Positions 1 through 7,033 are shown, counted from the stretch's first letter. The stretch is DNA of 13,635 nt from RECH01 sp964431105 (GCA_964431105.1 CAYSIR010000102.1:1-13635); one strand, 5' to 3'. Notes: a model not told the origin generated them from the sequence alone. Made by a program: numbers and translations.

Positions 1-1
1 A

Positions 2-52
2 TCCTTCTCACAACAACCATTCTCACTTCACAACTCATTTAGGATTGCTATA
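2..52. repeat. 51-base repeat, inverted copy at the other end of the window
   Basis: Bases 2-52 are identical to the reverse complement of 13585-13635, with no mismatch over 51 positions. It contains the block TTAGGATTGCTATA. No open reading frame is visible in it. Both copies touch the window edges, so the true repeat may be longer than is seen here. The likely explanation is a dispersed intergenic repeat or the end of an insertion sequence present in several genome copies. Confidence 0.9.
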
Positions 53-65
53 TATTTTGAAGGAT

Positions 66-99
66 ATGATAGAGTTTGGATTATGATGGAGTTTGGATG
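66..99. repeat. two tandem 17-base units
   Basis: Two adjacent 17-base units (66-82 and 83-99) differ at two positions. Each contains GAGTTTGGAT after ATGAT. They lie between the edge repeat and the stop codon of the ATPase gene. No function is apparent. Confidence 0.6.
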
Positions 100-165
100 G
101 TGATGAGTACAACATTTAGCTCTTACTACGTTCTAATACTTGATTTCTATCTTTGCAGGTAACTT

Positions 166-2247
166 TTACTCGGCTCTCAATATCCGACTGGCATTGAGTA
201 CAGCCAACAGCGCAACTCCTACATCTGCAAATACCGCTTCCCATAGATTTGCTAGCCCGATCGCTCCCAATGCAATAAATAGTAGTTTAATGCTGAGGGC
301 TAGGATGATGTTCTGCCAGACAATTCGACGGGTCTGATGGGCGATCGCGATGGACTGAGCAACCTTGGACGGTGCATCGGTCATCATGACGACATCGGCT
401 GTTTCGATGGCCGCATCAGACCCTAGCCCCCCCATGGCAATGCCGACATCTGCACGGGCAATGACGGGGGCATCGTTGATGCCATCTCCGACGAAGGCGA
501 CGGGGTGACGGGCTGCGGATAAGATATGCTCTAGAGCGCTGACTTTATCTTCGGGGAGGAGTTCGGCTTCGTAGCGATCGATATTTAACTGATGGGCGAT
601 CGCAGCGGCAGCCTGTTGATTATCGCCAGTGAGCATAACGGTTTGAATCTGTTGCTGATGTAATGCTTGAATGGCAACAGCGGCATCTTTTCTAAGCTCA
701 TCTGCAATAAGAATACGACCGCTGTACTGTCCGTCAACGGCTAGATGGACTACTGTGCCATCCACCACGCCACCATCATGGGGAATACGTTCTTGGTGGA
801 GAAGGCGATCGCTGCCTGCCAATACTCTGCGCCCCTTGATGGTGGCGCGAATGCCATGGCCTGCAATTTCTTCATAATTCTGAATGATGGATGAATCGAC
901 CTGATGACCGTAGGCTTGGCAAATAGACTGGGCAACTGGATGGTTTGACTGCGATTCCGCATGAGCTGCTAGCTCTAGCAGTTGCGCCTGGGACTGTCCG
1001 TTATAGGGCACAATGTCGGTCACGCGAAAGGTTCCCTGAGTCAGCGTGCCTGTTTTATCAAACACCACGGTCTTAACCTGGGTGAGTGTGTCCAAAAAGG
1101 TGGAACCTTTGACTAGGATGCCCTGCTTTGCAGCGGCACCAATGCCGCCAAAGTAGCCAAGTGGAATGCTGATGACCAATCCACAGGGACAGGAAATAAC
1201 TAGAATGACCAGTGCCCGATAGGTCCAAACAGCAGCCGACCCCGACCACAGCAGCGGCGGCAACAGGGCGATCGCCAAGGACAGCGCCACCACTACCGGA
1301 GTGTAGTATCGGGCGAAACGGGTCATAAACTTTTCGGTTTCGGCTTTTTTATGGCGAGCATTTTCCACCAAGTCTAGGATGCGGGCAACGGATGACTGCT
1401 CGAATCGTTGAGTGACCTGCACGGTCAGCGAGCCGGATTGATTCACTGAACCGGCTAATAGGCGATCGCCCGCCTCGACCCGACGCGGCACTGATTCGCC
1501 AGTGAGGGCGGCTGTATCCACGAAGGAGGAACCCTCTAGCACTTCTCCGTCCAGCGGCACTTTTTCGCCAGGACGCACCACAATCTGCTCGCCCACGTTG
1601 ACGGTGTTTGGTGCAACGGTGGTGATGATGCCATCACGGATTCGGTTAGCAGTGTCGGGGCGCACTTCGAGAAGGGACTGGATGGAACGTCGCGATCGCC
1701 CAACGGCTGCCCCCTGAGCCAATTCGCCAATTTGGTAGAATAGCATGACCCCGACCGCTTCCGGCAGTTCGCGAATGGCGATCGCTCCCAGTGTGGCGAC
1801 GGTCATCAGGAAGTTTTCATCAAACACGCGCCCCCGCAGAATATTGCGCCCAGCGGTCGTCAGCACGCCCCAGCCGCAGATAAAGTAAGCAGGCAGCAAC
1901 ACCAGATACTCAGCTATTCCGCCAGGTGTTTGGCTCAGGGCATCGTGAAATAGAATGCCGATCGCTAGCAACCCAGCGGAAATGAGCGGACGCAATCCCT
2001 GGGGAGTGCTGGAGGTGCAGCCACAGTCCCCCTCTGCATCTGCGCGTCGGGGCTGGGGGGCGGCATCACAGCAGGAGGAGGGCTTGGGAGTGGGCTGGTC
2101 AGCGCTACAACAAGAATCTGTAGGGGGAGGGGAATCCGCGTGCGCTCCACCACCGGAGGTAGAACAGCTCGATGGGGCGTGGGTGTCGTGGGCAGACTGG
2201 CGACTGGGATGCTGAAATTCGCTGGATGCCGAATGAGGATGGGACAT
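166..2247 (-). CDS. P1B-type heavy-metal efflux ATPase (Zn/Cd/Pb class)
   Basis: This 693-residue inner-membrane pump should export divalent soft metals at the cost of ATP. Visible motifs are the actuator TGE (249-251), the transmembrane metal motif CPC (353-355), the phosphorylation motif DKTGT with Asp397, HP (436-437), TGDN (540-543) and GDGINDAP (587-594). About eight membrane segments fit, at roughly 83-101, 112-130, 146-160, 163-175, 313-333, 342-360, 645-664 and 666-686. Lys654 and Asp675 in the last two match the conserved Lys and Asp of the ZntA/CadA/ZiaA (P1B-2) group, which points to Zn, Cd or Pb, not Cu. There is no N-terminal ferredoxin-like HMA domain. Instead the first 80 residues are low-complexity and rich in Ser, Pro, His and Cys (Cys28, 46, 47, 59, 60, 75, 77), probably a loose metal-binding tail. 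The ATG at 2245-2247 follows a weak AGGT. The gene lies downstream of an ArsR-type regulator on the same strand and has an SmtB-type operator before it. The family is certain; the exact metal is inferred. Confidence 0.95.
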   Translation of the reverse strand: MSHPHSASSEFQHPSRQSAHDTHAPSSCSTSGGGAHADSPPPTDSCCSADQPTPKPSSCCDAAPQPRRADAEGDCGCTSSTPQGLRPLISAGLLAIGILFHDALSQTPGGIAEYLVLLPAYFICGWGVLTTAGRNILRGRVFDENFLMTVATLGAIAIRELPEAVGVMLFYQIGELAQGAAVGRSRRSIQSLLEVRPDTANRIRDGIITTVAPNTVNVGEQIVVRPGEKVPLDGEVLEGSSFVDTAALTGESVPRRVEAGDRLLAGSVNQSGSLTVQVTQRFEQSSVARILDLVENARHKKAETEKFMTRFARYYTPVVVALSLAIALLPPLLWSGSAAVWTYRALVILVISCPCGLVISIPLGYFGGIGAAAKQGILVKGSTFLDTLTQVKTVVFDKTGTLTQGTFRVTDIVPYNGQSQAQLLELAAHAESQSNHPVAQSICQAYGHQVDSSIIQNYEEIAGHGIRATIKGRRVLAGSDRLLHQERIPHDGGVVDGTVVHLAVDGQYSGRILIADELRKDAAVAIQALHQQQIQTVMLTGDNQQAAAAIAHQLNIDRYEAELLPEDKVSALEHILSAARHPVAFVGDGINDAPVIARADVGIAMGGLGSDAAIETADVVMMTDAPSKVAQSIAIAHQTRRIVWQNIILALSIKLLFIALGAIGLANLWEAVFADVGVALLAVLNASRILRAE

Positions 2248-2270
2248 GGTGCTACCTGGGGCGATCGCTG

Positions 2271-2296
2271 AATACCTGAATAACTGTTCAGATATT
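2271..2296 (-). promoter_or_regulatory. SmtB/ZiaR-type 12-2-12 operator of the metal ATPase gene
   Basis: The halves AATACCTGAATA (2271-2282) and TGTTCAGATATT (2285-2296) are inverted copies matching at 10 of 12 positions, separated by two bases. The core TGAA-N6-TTCA is the known recognition pattern of SmtB, ZiaR and related ArsR-family zinc repressors. It ends 24 bases before the ATPase start codon and lies just downstream of a TATAAT box, so a bound repressor would block transcription. The match to the family consensus is direct; binding by the ArsR protein encoded next door is inferred. Confidence 0.85.
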
Positions 2297-2310
2297 TAGA
2301 ATTGCCGTTG

Positions 2311-2316
2311 ATTATA
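2311..2316 (-). promoter_or_regulatory. -10 box of the ATPase promoter
   Basis: The minus strand reads TATAAT here, a consensus -10 hexamer. Transcription would start near 2303, placing the operator at about +8 to +33. No good -35 hexamer is visible 16-18 bases upstream, so the promoter may be weak or activator-assisted. Confidence 0.5.
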
Positions 2317-2516
2317 GCGCTGATCCAACGTGCGCACCATCTTTTTCAATGCGATTGCCAATAGATGACGCTAAGTGCTGATGTATTAAGCCGATGAAAC
2401 TTGCATGGAGCAAGGCTTTCAAAAAAACTGCCTAACGCTGTCTCTATGAGCTAGAACCCTTGACATGCCAAGAATACAGGCGATTTAAGATTTACTTTGT
2501 CAATCAGCTCTAAGGG

Positions 2517-2933
2517 TCAGCTCATGGGTGGGTGGAGATGATTGGCGACAGTTTGGTAAAGGGTGACAATCTGCTCATCGGCGAGGGAATAGTAAACGTT
2601 GCGACCCTGCCGTCGATAGCAAACGAGCCGCTGCGATCGCAAGACTCGGAGTTGGTGGGATACGGCTGATTCACCCATTTTGACAATGGCAGCTAGGTCG
2701 CACACACATAGTTCTTGCTGGGCCAGAGCGGACAGCAATTTCAGTCGATGGGGATCGGACAACACGCCAAACAGCTCCGCCATGCGCTGCGCTCGGTCAG
2801 TGGTCAGCAATCCCTGCTGTACCTGCCGCACTCGGTCTAGATGCACCATTGAGCGATCGCAACTCGGTGCGGCAACCGTTGTCACGTCTGGGGTAGCGAT
2901 GGCAGAATCAAAGGCGGGCTGTGGCTCAGTCAT
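2517..2933 (-). CDS. ArsR/SmtB-family metal-responsive repressor
   Basis: This 138-residue protein has the winged-helix DNA-binding fold of the ArsR/SmtB family: ELFGVLSDPHRLKLLSAL (53-70), the metal motif ELCVCDL (74-80), the recognition helix SAVSHQLRVL (89-98) and the beta wing CYRRQGRNVYYSL (105-117). It resembles ZiaR and AztR of cyanobacteria. The alpha-3N metal site looks intact (Cys25 in the N-terminal arm, Cys76, Cys78). The alpha-5 zinc site of SmtB (Asp, His, His, Glu) is only partly kept: Asp119 and His132 are present, but the second and fourth ligands are Gln121 and Pro135, with His134 close by. The frame stays open upstream to 3128. I chose the ATG at 2931-2933 because homologues begin shortly before the arm and because a Fur-like palindrome lies at 2963-2977. 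It is the likely repressor of the ATPase gene downstream; Zn, Cd or Pb is the probable signal. Confidence 0.88.
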   Translation of the reverse strand: MTEPQPAFDSAIATPDVTTVAAPSCDRSMVHLDRVRQVQQGLLTTDRAQRMAELFGVLSDPHRLKLLSALAQQELCVCDLAAIVKMGESAVSHQLRVLRSQRLVCYRRQGRNVYYSLADEQIVTLYQTVANHLHPPMS

Positions 2934-2962
2934 GACATTCTGTAAGCTTAACGATGTCTCTA

Positions 2963-2977
2963 TGATACTGAGAATCA
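2963..2977 (-). promoter_or_regulatory. Fur/Zur-like box before the ArsR gene
   Basis: The minus strand reads TGATTCTCAGTATCA, a 7-1-7 inverted repeat with six of seven pairs matching. The extended 19-mer GGTAATGATTCTCAGTATC agrees with the classical Fur box at 15 of 19 positions. It lies 30 bases before the chosen ATG, a usual operator position. A Fur-family protein (Fur or Zur) is the natural candidate. If the upstream ATG codons were used instead, this site would fall inside the coding region. Confidence 0.5.
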
Positions 2978-3131
2978 TTACCATCCAAATAGCTGAGCCG
3001 TCCTCAAAGCTGGCAGCGGTCAGGAGGGTTGAGCGAGTTACAGCTTCATTCGTCGCTCCTGTGCAGACGGGAATACAGAGGGTCAATGAACCGTTTTCCT
3101 CTGCATTTAGATAGTTGGTAGTTTTCAATGG

Positions 3132-3192
3132 GTAAGGATTTTGGGTAGGCGACGCCTACCCAAAATCCTTACATAAATACCACTAAATAATT
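3132..3192 (+). repeat. long hairpin element, copy 1
   Basis: A perfect 19-base-pair stem (3132-3150 with 3154-3172) closes a three-base loop. It starts GTAAGGAT and ends ATCCTTAC. The stem is followed by ATAAATACCACTA, which also follows the hairpin at 10847-10897. The stem is not followed by a run of T, so it is not a standard terminator. It is probably a dispersed palindromic element. Confidence 0.8.
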
Positions 3193-3291
3193 TAAGTAAA
3201 CGCTGTATGGCGGGCAAAAACGAGAAGCCACGGGCAAACCGAAAATTTACGGCGACCGGTCTTAAAAACAGTCGCTGACTAAAATAATGCG

Positions 3292-3345
3292 GTGGTATGT
3301 CGGAATTTTGGGTATTGCAGGCGTTGTCTACACGACCCAAAGCCC
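3292..3345 (-). repeat. degenerate inverted copy of the hairpin element
   Basis: Read on the minus strand, this stretch contains ACCCAAAATTCCGACAT followed by ACCAC, resembling ACCCAAAATCCTTACAT and ATACCAC of copy 1. A short stem TTTGGGT/ACCCAAA survives around a 21-base loop. With copy 1 it forms a convergent pair about 100 bases apart. The likeness is partial, so relatedness is likely but not certain. Confidence 0.45.
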
Positions 3346-3381
3346 TAACCAATGGACAATGACCAACAAGACTAGCCGTAT

Positions 3382-3463
3382 GCGGATGAAAGGACTTGAA
3401 CCTTCACGTCACGAGGACACTAGAACCTAAATCTAGCGCGTCTACCAATTCCGCCACATCCGC
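3382..3463 (-). tRNA. trnL-UAG: tRNA-Leu, anticodon UAG
   Basis: The minus strand folds into an 82-base type II tRNA. The acceptor arm pairs GCGGATG with CATCCGC. The anticodon stem pairs CTAGA with TCTAG around the loop TTTAGGT, giving anticodon UAG, which reads CUA and probably other CUN leucine codons. A long variable arm (TGTCCTCGTGACG) and the T-loop GGTTCAAGTCC are present. The 3' CCA is not encoded, so it must be added after transcription. There is no intron. The gene lies alone, divergent from priA. Confidence 0.95.
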
Positions 3464-3596
3464 CTGTAGCCTTTTAATGGTATCAAACGTTGGTCAATCT
3501 GCGATCGCCTGTTACAAATTTTGCCGGATGAATATTGCCCAAGAAGCTGCCCAATGGATTCGATTATGATGCATAGAAGTGACAATAGGCGCAGCT

Positions 3597-6101
3597 ATGA
3601 TTCATGTGTCTTCCCTAACCTCTACAATCGCCCCTGCAATGGTAATGGCAGAACCCATTGCTCAGTATGGGGCACCTTCGCGCTGGATTGAGGTGCTGGT
3701 GGACTGCGCCTGGGCGCAAGGGCTTTATACCTATAGCGTACCGAGCGATATGCAGGTGAAGCCAGGCGACATTCTCAGCGTGCCGTTTGGGGCGCAGCAG
3801 GTAGGGGCGATCGCGCTGCGGTGGGTGGAGCAGTTGCCGCCAGAGCTAGACCGTGCCGCGGTGCGGGCGGTGGAGGATATTATCAGCGCCGAGTTCTTTC
3901 CCGATGGCTACTGGCAGTTGTTACAACAGGTAGCAGACTACTACCAAACACCGCTGATGCAGGCCATTCGGGTGGCGCTGCCGCCGGGGCTGCTAGGGCG
4001 ATCGCAGCGACGCATTCGACTGAAGCCAGCGGCCATTCCTCCCGGTGGCGAGGAATTTTTATCGCCTATGGCCCGGCAGGTGCTAGAGGTTCTGCGTAAA
4101 ACAGGTGACTATACTTGGGTGTACCTTCAGCGGCAAGTGCGAGGCGCTCATCGCGGACTGAAAGATTTACTCAGACGCGGTTGGGTAGAAAGTTATCTAG
4201 AGCATCCTACGCCGGTGCGTCCCAAACGACGGCAGGCGGTCACGCTGGTAAATGAGATGGGGGCAGATTCGCTTAGCGATCGCCAGCGCGAGATTCTGGA
4301 CGTTCTGAAGCGGCGAGGCGGCGATCTATGGTTACAGGAGCTATTGCAAATCTGTAATACCAGTTCATCTACGGTAAAGACACTCGAACGGAAGGGTGTG
4401 GTAGTGCTGCAATCGCGGGAGGTGCTGCGAACAGTTTCGGGACGGCCGACTCCCGATCGCCCCCTTCCACTCACGGCGGATCAAGCAGCGGCGTTAGAGG
4501 TCATTCTCAACAGCAGGGGCGGCGATCGCATTTTACTGCACGGGGTCACAGGATCAGGTAAGACAGAAGTTTATCTGCAAGCGATCGCGCCAGTCTTAGA
4601 ACGGGGGCAGTCGGCGCTCGTGTTGGTTCCCGAAATTGGTCTAACTCCGCAGCTTACCGATCGGTTTCAGTCTCGATTTGGCGAACGGGTACGAGTTTAT
4701 CACAGCGCCTTATCTGATGGTGAACGCTATGATACCTGGCGGCAAATGCTCAGCGGCGAATCTCAGGTTATCATCGGTACGCGATCGGCAGTGTTTGCAC
4801 CACTGGTAAATATTGGACTGATTGTACTGGATGAAGAACATGACGGCAGCTTTAAGCAAGATCAGCCCGCCCCCTGTTACCATGCGCGCACGGTGGCACA
4901 GTGGCGATCGCAGTTGGCCCACTGTCCGCTGATTTTGGGATCTGCAACTCCCTCCCTAGATAGCTGGGTAGCGGTGCATCAACCCGAAGTAAATTTATCT
5001 GATTCTTTGCCGGGGCGATCGCACTACTTATCCATGCCGGAGCGCGTGCAGTCCCGACCGATGCCAACGGTGCAAGTTGTCGATATGCGTCAAGAGTTTC
5101 GCAATGGCAACCGATCTATCTTCAGCCGCCCGCTACAAATTGCCCTAGAGGAACTCATTGATACTGATCAGCAGGCACTCTTGTTTATCCATCGTCGCGG
5201 ACACAGCACCTTTGTCTCCTGCCGCAGTTGCGGTTATGTTATGGAATGCCCTCATTGTGATGTATCGCTAGCGTACCATCAACCCCATGCCAATGCTGAT
5301 GCTACCCTGCGCTGTCATTACTGTGGCTATGGGCGATCGCAGCCCGATCGCTGTCCAGCCTGTGGCTCTACTTACTTCAAAAATTTTGGCAGCGGTACGC
5401 AGCGAGTTATGCAAGAACTACAGCGCCACTTACCAGAACTGCGGTTTCTACGGTTTGATAGCGACACCACCCGCACCAAAGGGGCCCATCGCACCATCCT
5501 GACCCAGTTTGCCAAGGGTGAGGCAGATGTATTGGTCGGCACACAGATGTTAACCAAGGGAATTGATTTACCTCAAGTGACGCTAGTGGGCATCGTAGCG
5601 GCGGATGGTGTGCTGAACTTGGCAGACTATCGCGCCAGTGAGCGGGCATTTCAAACCTTAACCCAGGTGGCAGGGCGAGCCGGACGGGGCGACCAGCCGG
5701 GGCGCGTTATTTTGCAAACCTACACGCCTCAGCATTCAGTGGTTGAAGCCGTAGAGCAACATAACTTTTCAGCATTTATCGAAGCCGAACTACAGCAGCG
5801 TTTAGGCTTAACATATCCACCTTACGGACGGCTAGTGCTACTGCGATTTAGCAGTCCCGACGCAGCCGCAGTTAAACAAACAGCAGAACAGTTTGCTGAC
5901 TTAATTCAAGATAAATTGGATAACTGGGAATTGCTAGGCCCAGCCCCTGCCGCGATCGCCCGTGTCGCTCGTCGCTATCGTTGGCAAATCCTATTGAAGG
6001 GTGCGATAAACTTACCCATTCCTGACTTGCAACAGGTGCGATCGTACTGTCCCCCATCCGTTAGCCTGACCATTGATGTCGATCCACTCACTATTTTATA
6101 G
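3597..6101 (+). CDS. priA: primosomal protein N' (replication restart helicase PriA)
   Basis: PriA recognises stalled replication forks, unwinds DNA 3' to 5' and helps reload the replicative helicase. Numbered from the ATG at 3597 (834 residues), the N-terminal 3'-end-binding domain spans about 29-130 and a winged helix follows. The SF2 helicase core has Walker A GVTGSGKT (316-323) and the Walker B box DEEH (412-415). Eight cysteines in four pairs (542/545, 551/554, 573/576, 586/589) bind two zinc ions, a PriA hallmark. The late helicase motifs GTQMLTKGIDLPQV and QVAGRAGRG are present and the C-terminus looks complete. The ATG at 3597 has AGG seven bases upstream; a GTG at 3579 in the same frame and ATGs at 3639 and 3645 are alternatives, the last giving MAEPIAQYG close to where homologues start. 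Its neighbours are unrelated: tRNA-Leu diverges from it and gene debris follows. Confidence 0.95.
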   Translation: MIHVSSLTSTIAPAMVMAEPIAQYGAPSRWIEVLVDCAWAQGLYTYSVPSDMQVKPGDILSVPFGAQQVGAIALRWVEQLPPELDRAAVRAVEDIISAEFFPDGYWQLLQQVADYYQTPLMQAIRVALPPGLLGRSQRRIRLKPAAIPPGGEEFLSPMARQVLEVLRKTGDYTWVYLQRQVRGAHRGLKDLLRRGWVESYLEHPTPVRPKRRQAVTLVNEMGADSLSDRQREILDVLKRRGGDLWLQELLQICNTSSSTVKTLERKGVVVLQSREVLRTVSGRPTPDRPLPLTADQAAALEVILNSRGGDRILLHGVTGSGKTEVYLQAIAPVLERGQSALVLVPEIGLTPQLTDRFQSRFGERVRVYHSALSDGERYDTWRQMLSGESQVIIGTRSAVFAPLVNIGLIVLDEEHDGSFKQDQPAPCYHARTVAQWRSQLAHCPLILGSATPSLDSWVAVHQPEVNLSDSLPGRSHYLSMPERVQSRPMPTVQVVDMRQEFRNGNRSIFSRPLQIALEELIDTDQQALLFIHRRGHSTFVSCRSCGYVMECPHCDVSLAYHQPHANADATLRCHYCGYGRSQPDRCPACGSTYFKNFGSGTQRVMQELQRHLPELRFLRFDSDTTRTKGAHRTILTQFAKGEADVLVGTQMLTKGIDLPQVTLVGIVAADGVLNLADYRASERAFQTLTQVAGRAGRGDQPGRVILQTYTPQHSVVEAVEQHNFSAFIEAELQQRLGLTYPPYGRLVLLRFSSPDAAAVKQTAEQFADLIQDKLDNWELLGPAPAAIARVARRYRWQILLKGAINLPIPDLQQVRSYCPPSVSLTIDVDPLTIL

Positions 6102-6120
6102 CTTTACAGCCGCAGATACA

Positions 6121-6181
6121 GTCAGATTGTCTAGAAAAGGATTAGCTAAAATCCTGCTCACAATCCAAGTCAGATTGCTAG
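6121..6181. repeat. direct repeat after priA
   Basis: GTCAGATTGTCTAG (6121-6134) and GTCAGATTGCTAG (6169-6181) are near-identical direct repeats 48 bases apart. Between them, AGGATT and AATCCT could form a weak six-pair hairpin. No T run follows, so I do not call a terminator. Confidence 0.4.
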
Positions 6182-6308
6182 GTGCATAGGTCTGTACTCA
6201 GATAATCTAAGAAGTTTTTGGCGATAATTCACAGGCAGAGATAGGGTTGCTGATTATGCTTTTGGGGTATCCTTGTCCGGATTTGGGAGGATTAAGCCCT
6301 GACGTTCT

Positions 6309-6380
6309 ATGCCTAAAGTTATTTCCATTCACTCATACCGTGGCGGCACCGGAACGTCTACTATGACCGCCAACCTTTAA
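6309..6380 (+). pseudogene. 5' remnant of a MinD/ParA-type ATPase gene
   Basis: The frame from ATG 6309 encodes MPKVISIHSYRGGTGTSTM and ends after 23 codons at TAA (6378-6380). It is the start of a MinD/ParA-type P-loop ATPase, whose deviant Walker A normally reads GGTGKS or similar. Here the key lysine is replaced by threonine, so even the motif is dead. Nothing of the rest of the ATPase follows in any frame I read; HEAT-repeat sequence begins about ten bases later. A GGAGG lies too far upstream (about 20 bases) to be a good ribosome binding site. It is best read as a deletion remnant. Confidence 0.75.
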
Positions 6381-6382
6381 CA

Positions 6383-6562
6383 TCAATATTCCTAGCTATC
6401 TTATCCAACCGCGAATTCCTTGTCCATCGATATGCAGCGATGGCTTTAGCGCAACAGAAAAGCAGTGCCGCAATCCCAGTCTTGCGTGAAGCACAAACCC
6501 ATCCAGACCCGTTTTTTCACCAATCAGCAGCAAATGCATTAAACCAGTTTGGAGTTTTGTAG
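6383..6562 (+). pseudogene. fragment of a HEAT-repeat protein gene
   Basis: The frame ending at TAG 6560-6562 reads LAILSNREFLVHRYAAMALA from 6392, then QQKSSAAIPVLREA and PFFHQSAANALNQFG. This is the pattern of a HEAT or PBS-lyase-like repeat: two amphipathic helices with RYAAMALA and AIPVLREA. Only about one and a half repeats remain. There is no start codon, ribosome binding site or intact continuation. Such repeats occur in cyanobacterial phycobilin lyases, NblB-like proteins and signalling proteins; the parent gene cannot be told. It is directly abutted to the MinD-like remnant, so the pair marks an old deletion junction. Confidence 0.65.
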
Positions 6563-6893
6563 AACAAGACGCAGCAGATTGTCCTGAACTTATACAGATT
6601 ATATCAAGTCCTGCTGAATGGCCAGTGTTGGGAAATCCTGCATTGAATCCCCCGCTGCGCCGCTCCCTTGGTTTGGTAAGGGGGCTATCAACTCTTGGGT
6701 TCCATTTCCCATAATCAATTGTGGGTTTAATCGGACATGATATTACCTGATGGCTAATCCGACTGCGGCTGCACTAGACACTTAGAGGGCGATCGCCCTC
6801 AGCCAACCGCCTCCACCATTAAACAGGGTCAACCCCGGTCTATGCAAATCCCGCATCGAGCTGATGCACAATAAACATGACGAAAGAAAAAAT
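6563..6893. other. non-coding stretch between gene remnants and the nirA promoter
   Basis: No intact gene is visible. Short open stretches (for example one containing ISSPAEWPVLGNPALN around 6590-6650) may be further gene debris but match nothing I can name. A 16-base perfect palindrome centred on HIP1 lies at 6785-6800. Confidence 0.5.
6785..6800. repeat. 16-base perfect palindrome centred on HIP1
   Basis: GAGGGCGATCGCCCTC is its own reverse complement and contains the HIP1 octamer GCGATCGC extended by four bases on each side. It could form a short hairpin, but no T run follows. Confidence 0.7.
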
Positions 6894-6935
6894 GTAATTG
6901 AGGCTACTAAATTTTATTTCGATCGCCCTTAATCT
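6894..6935 (+). promoter_or_regulatory. NtcA-activated promoter of nirA
   Basis: GTAATTGAGGCTAC (6894-6907) is an exact GTA-N8-TAC site for NtcA, the global nitrogen regulator of cyanobacteria. Exactly 22 bases after it lies TAATCT (6930-6935), fitting the TA-N3-T -10 box. This is the canonical arrangement of NtcA class II promoters, with the activator centred near -41. Transcription should start at about 6941-6943. NtcA, sensing 2-oxoglutarate, would switch on the cluster when ammonium is scarce. Confidence 0.88.
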
Positions 6936-7033
6936 GCAATCAGCATCATCGCTAAGCAATGGATAGTATCGTGTAGGTGTTATCCAAAGGTAGCGATCGC
7001 GCAAGTTGTATTCTATAGCTGAGTTGTAGAAGG

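Larger units (their letters stand above)
2934..3381. other. spacer between the ArsR gene and tRNA-Leu
   Basis: I see no convincing gene in these 448 bases. They hold the Fur-like box, the hairpin at 3132-3172 and its decayed inverted relative at 3292-3345. Short minus-strand frames exist (for example 3125-3352), but they read through the repeats and lack a ribosome binding site or a recognisable domain. Confidence 0.6.

Noticed and set aside
2934..3128. 65-residue N-terminal extension of the ArsR protein
   Set aside because: The family is usually about 120-135 residues, the extension looks like random spacer translation, and the Fur-like box would fall within it.
3132..3172. Intrinsic terminator
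   Set aside because: The stem is perfect and strong, but no T run follows on either strand, and a sequence-divergent copy with the same flank exists in another spacer.
3125..3352. 75-codon minus-strand frame before the ArsR gene
   Set aside because: It reads through the hairpin element and its decayed copy, has no ribosome binding site and no recognisable domain.
6574..6720. Further coding sequence continuing the HEAT-repeat fragment after a frameshift
   Set aside because: A shifted frame is open for about 50 codons, but its product shows no HEAT pattern I can recognise.
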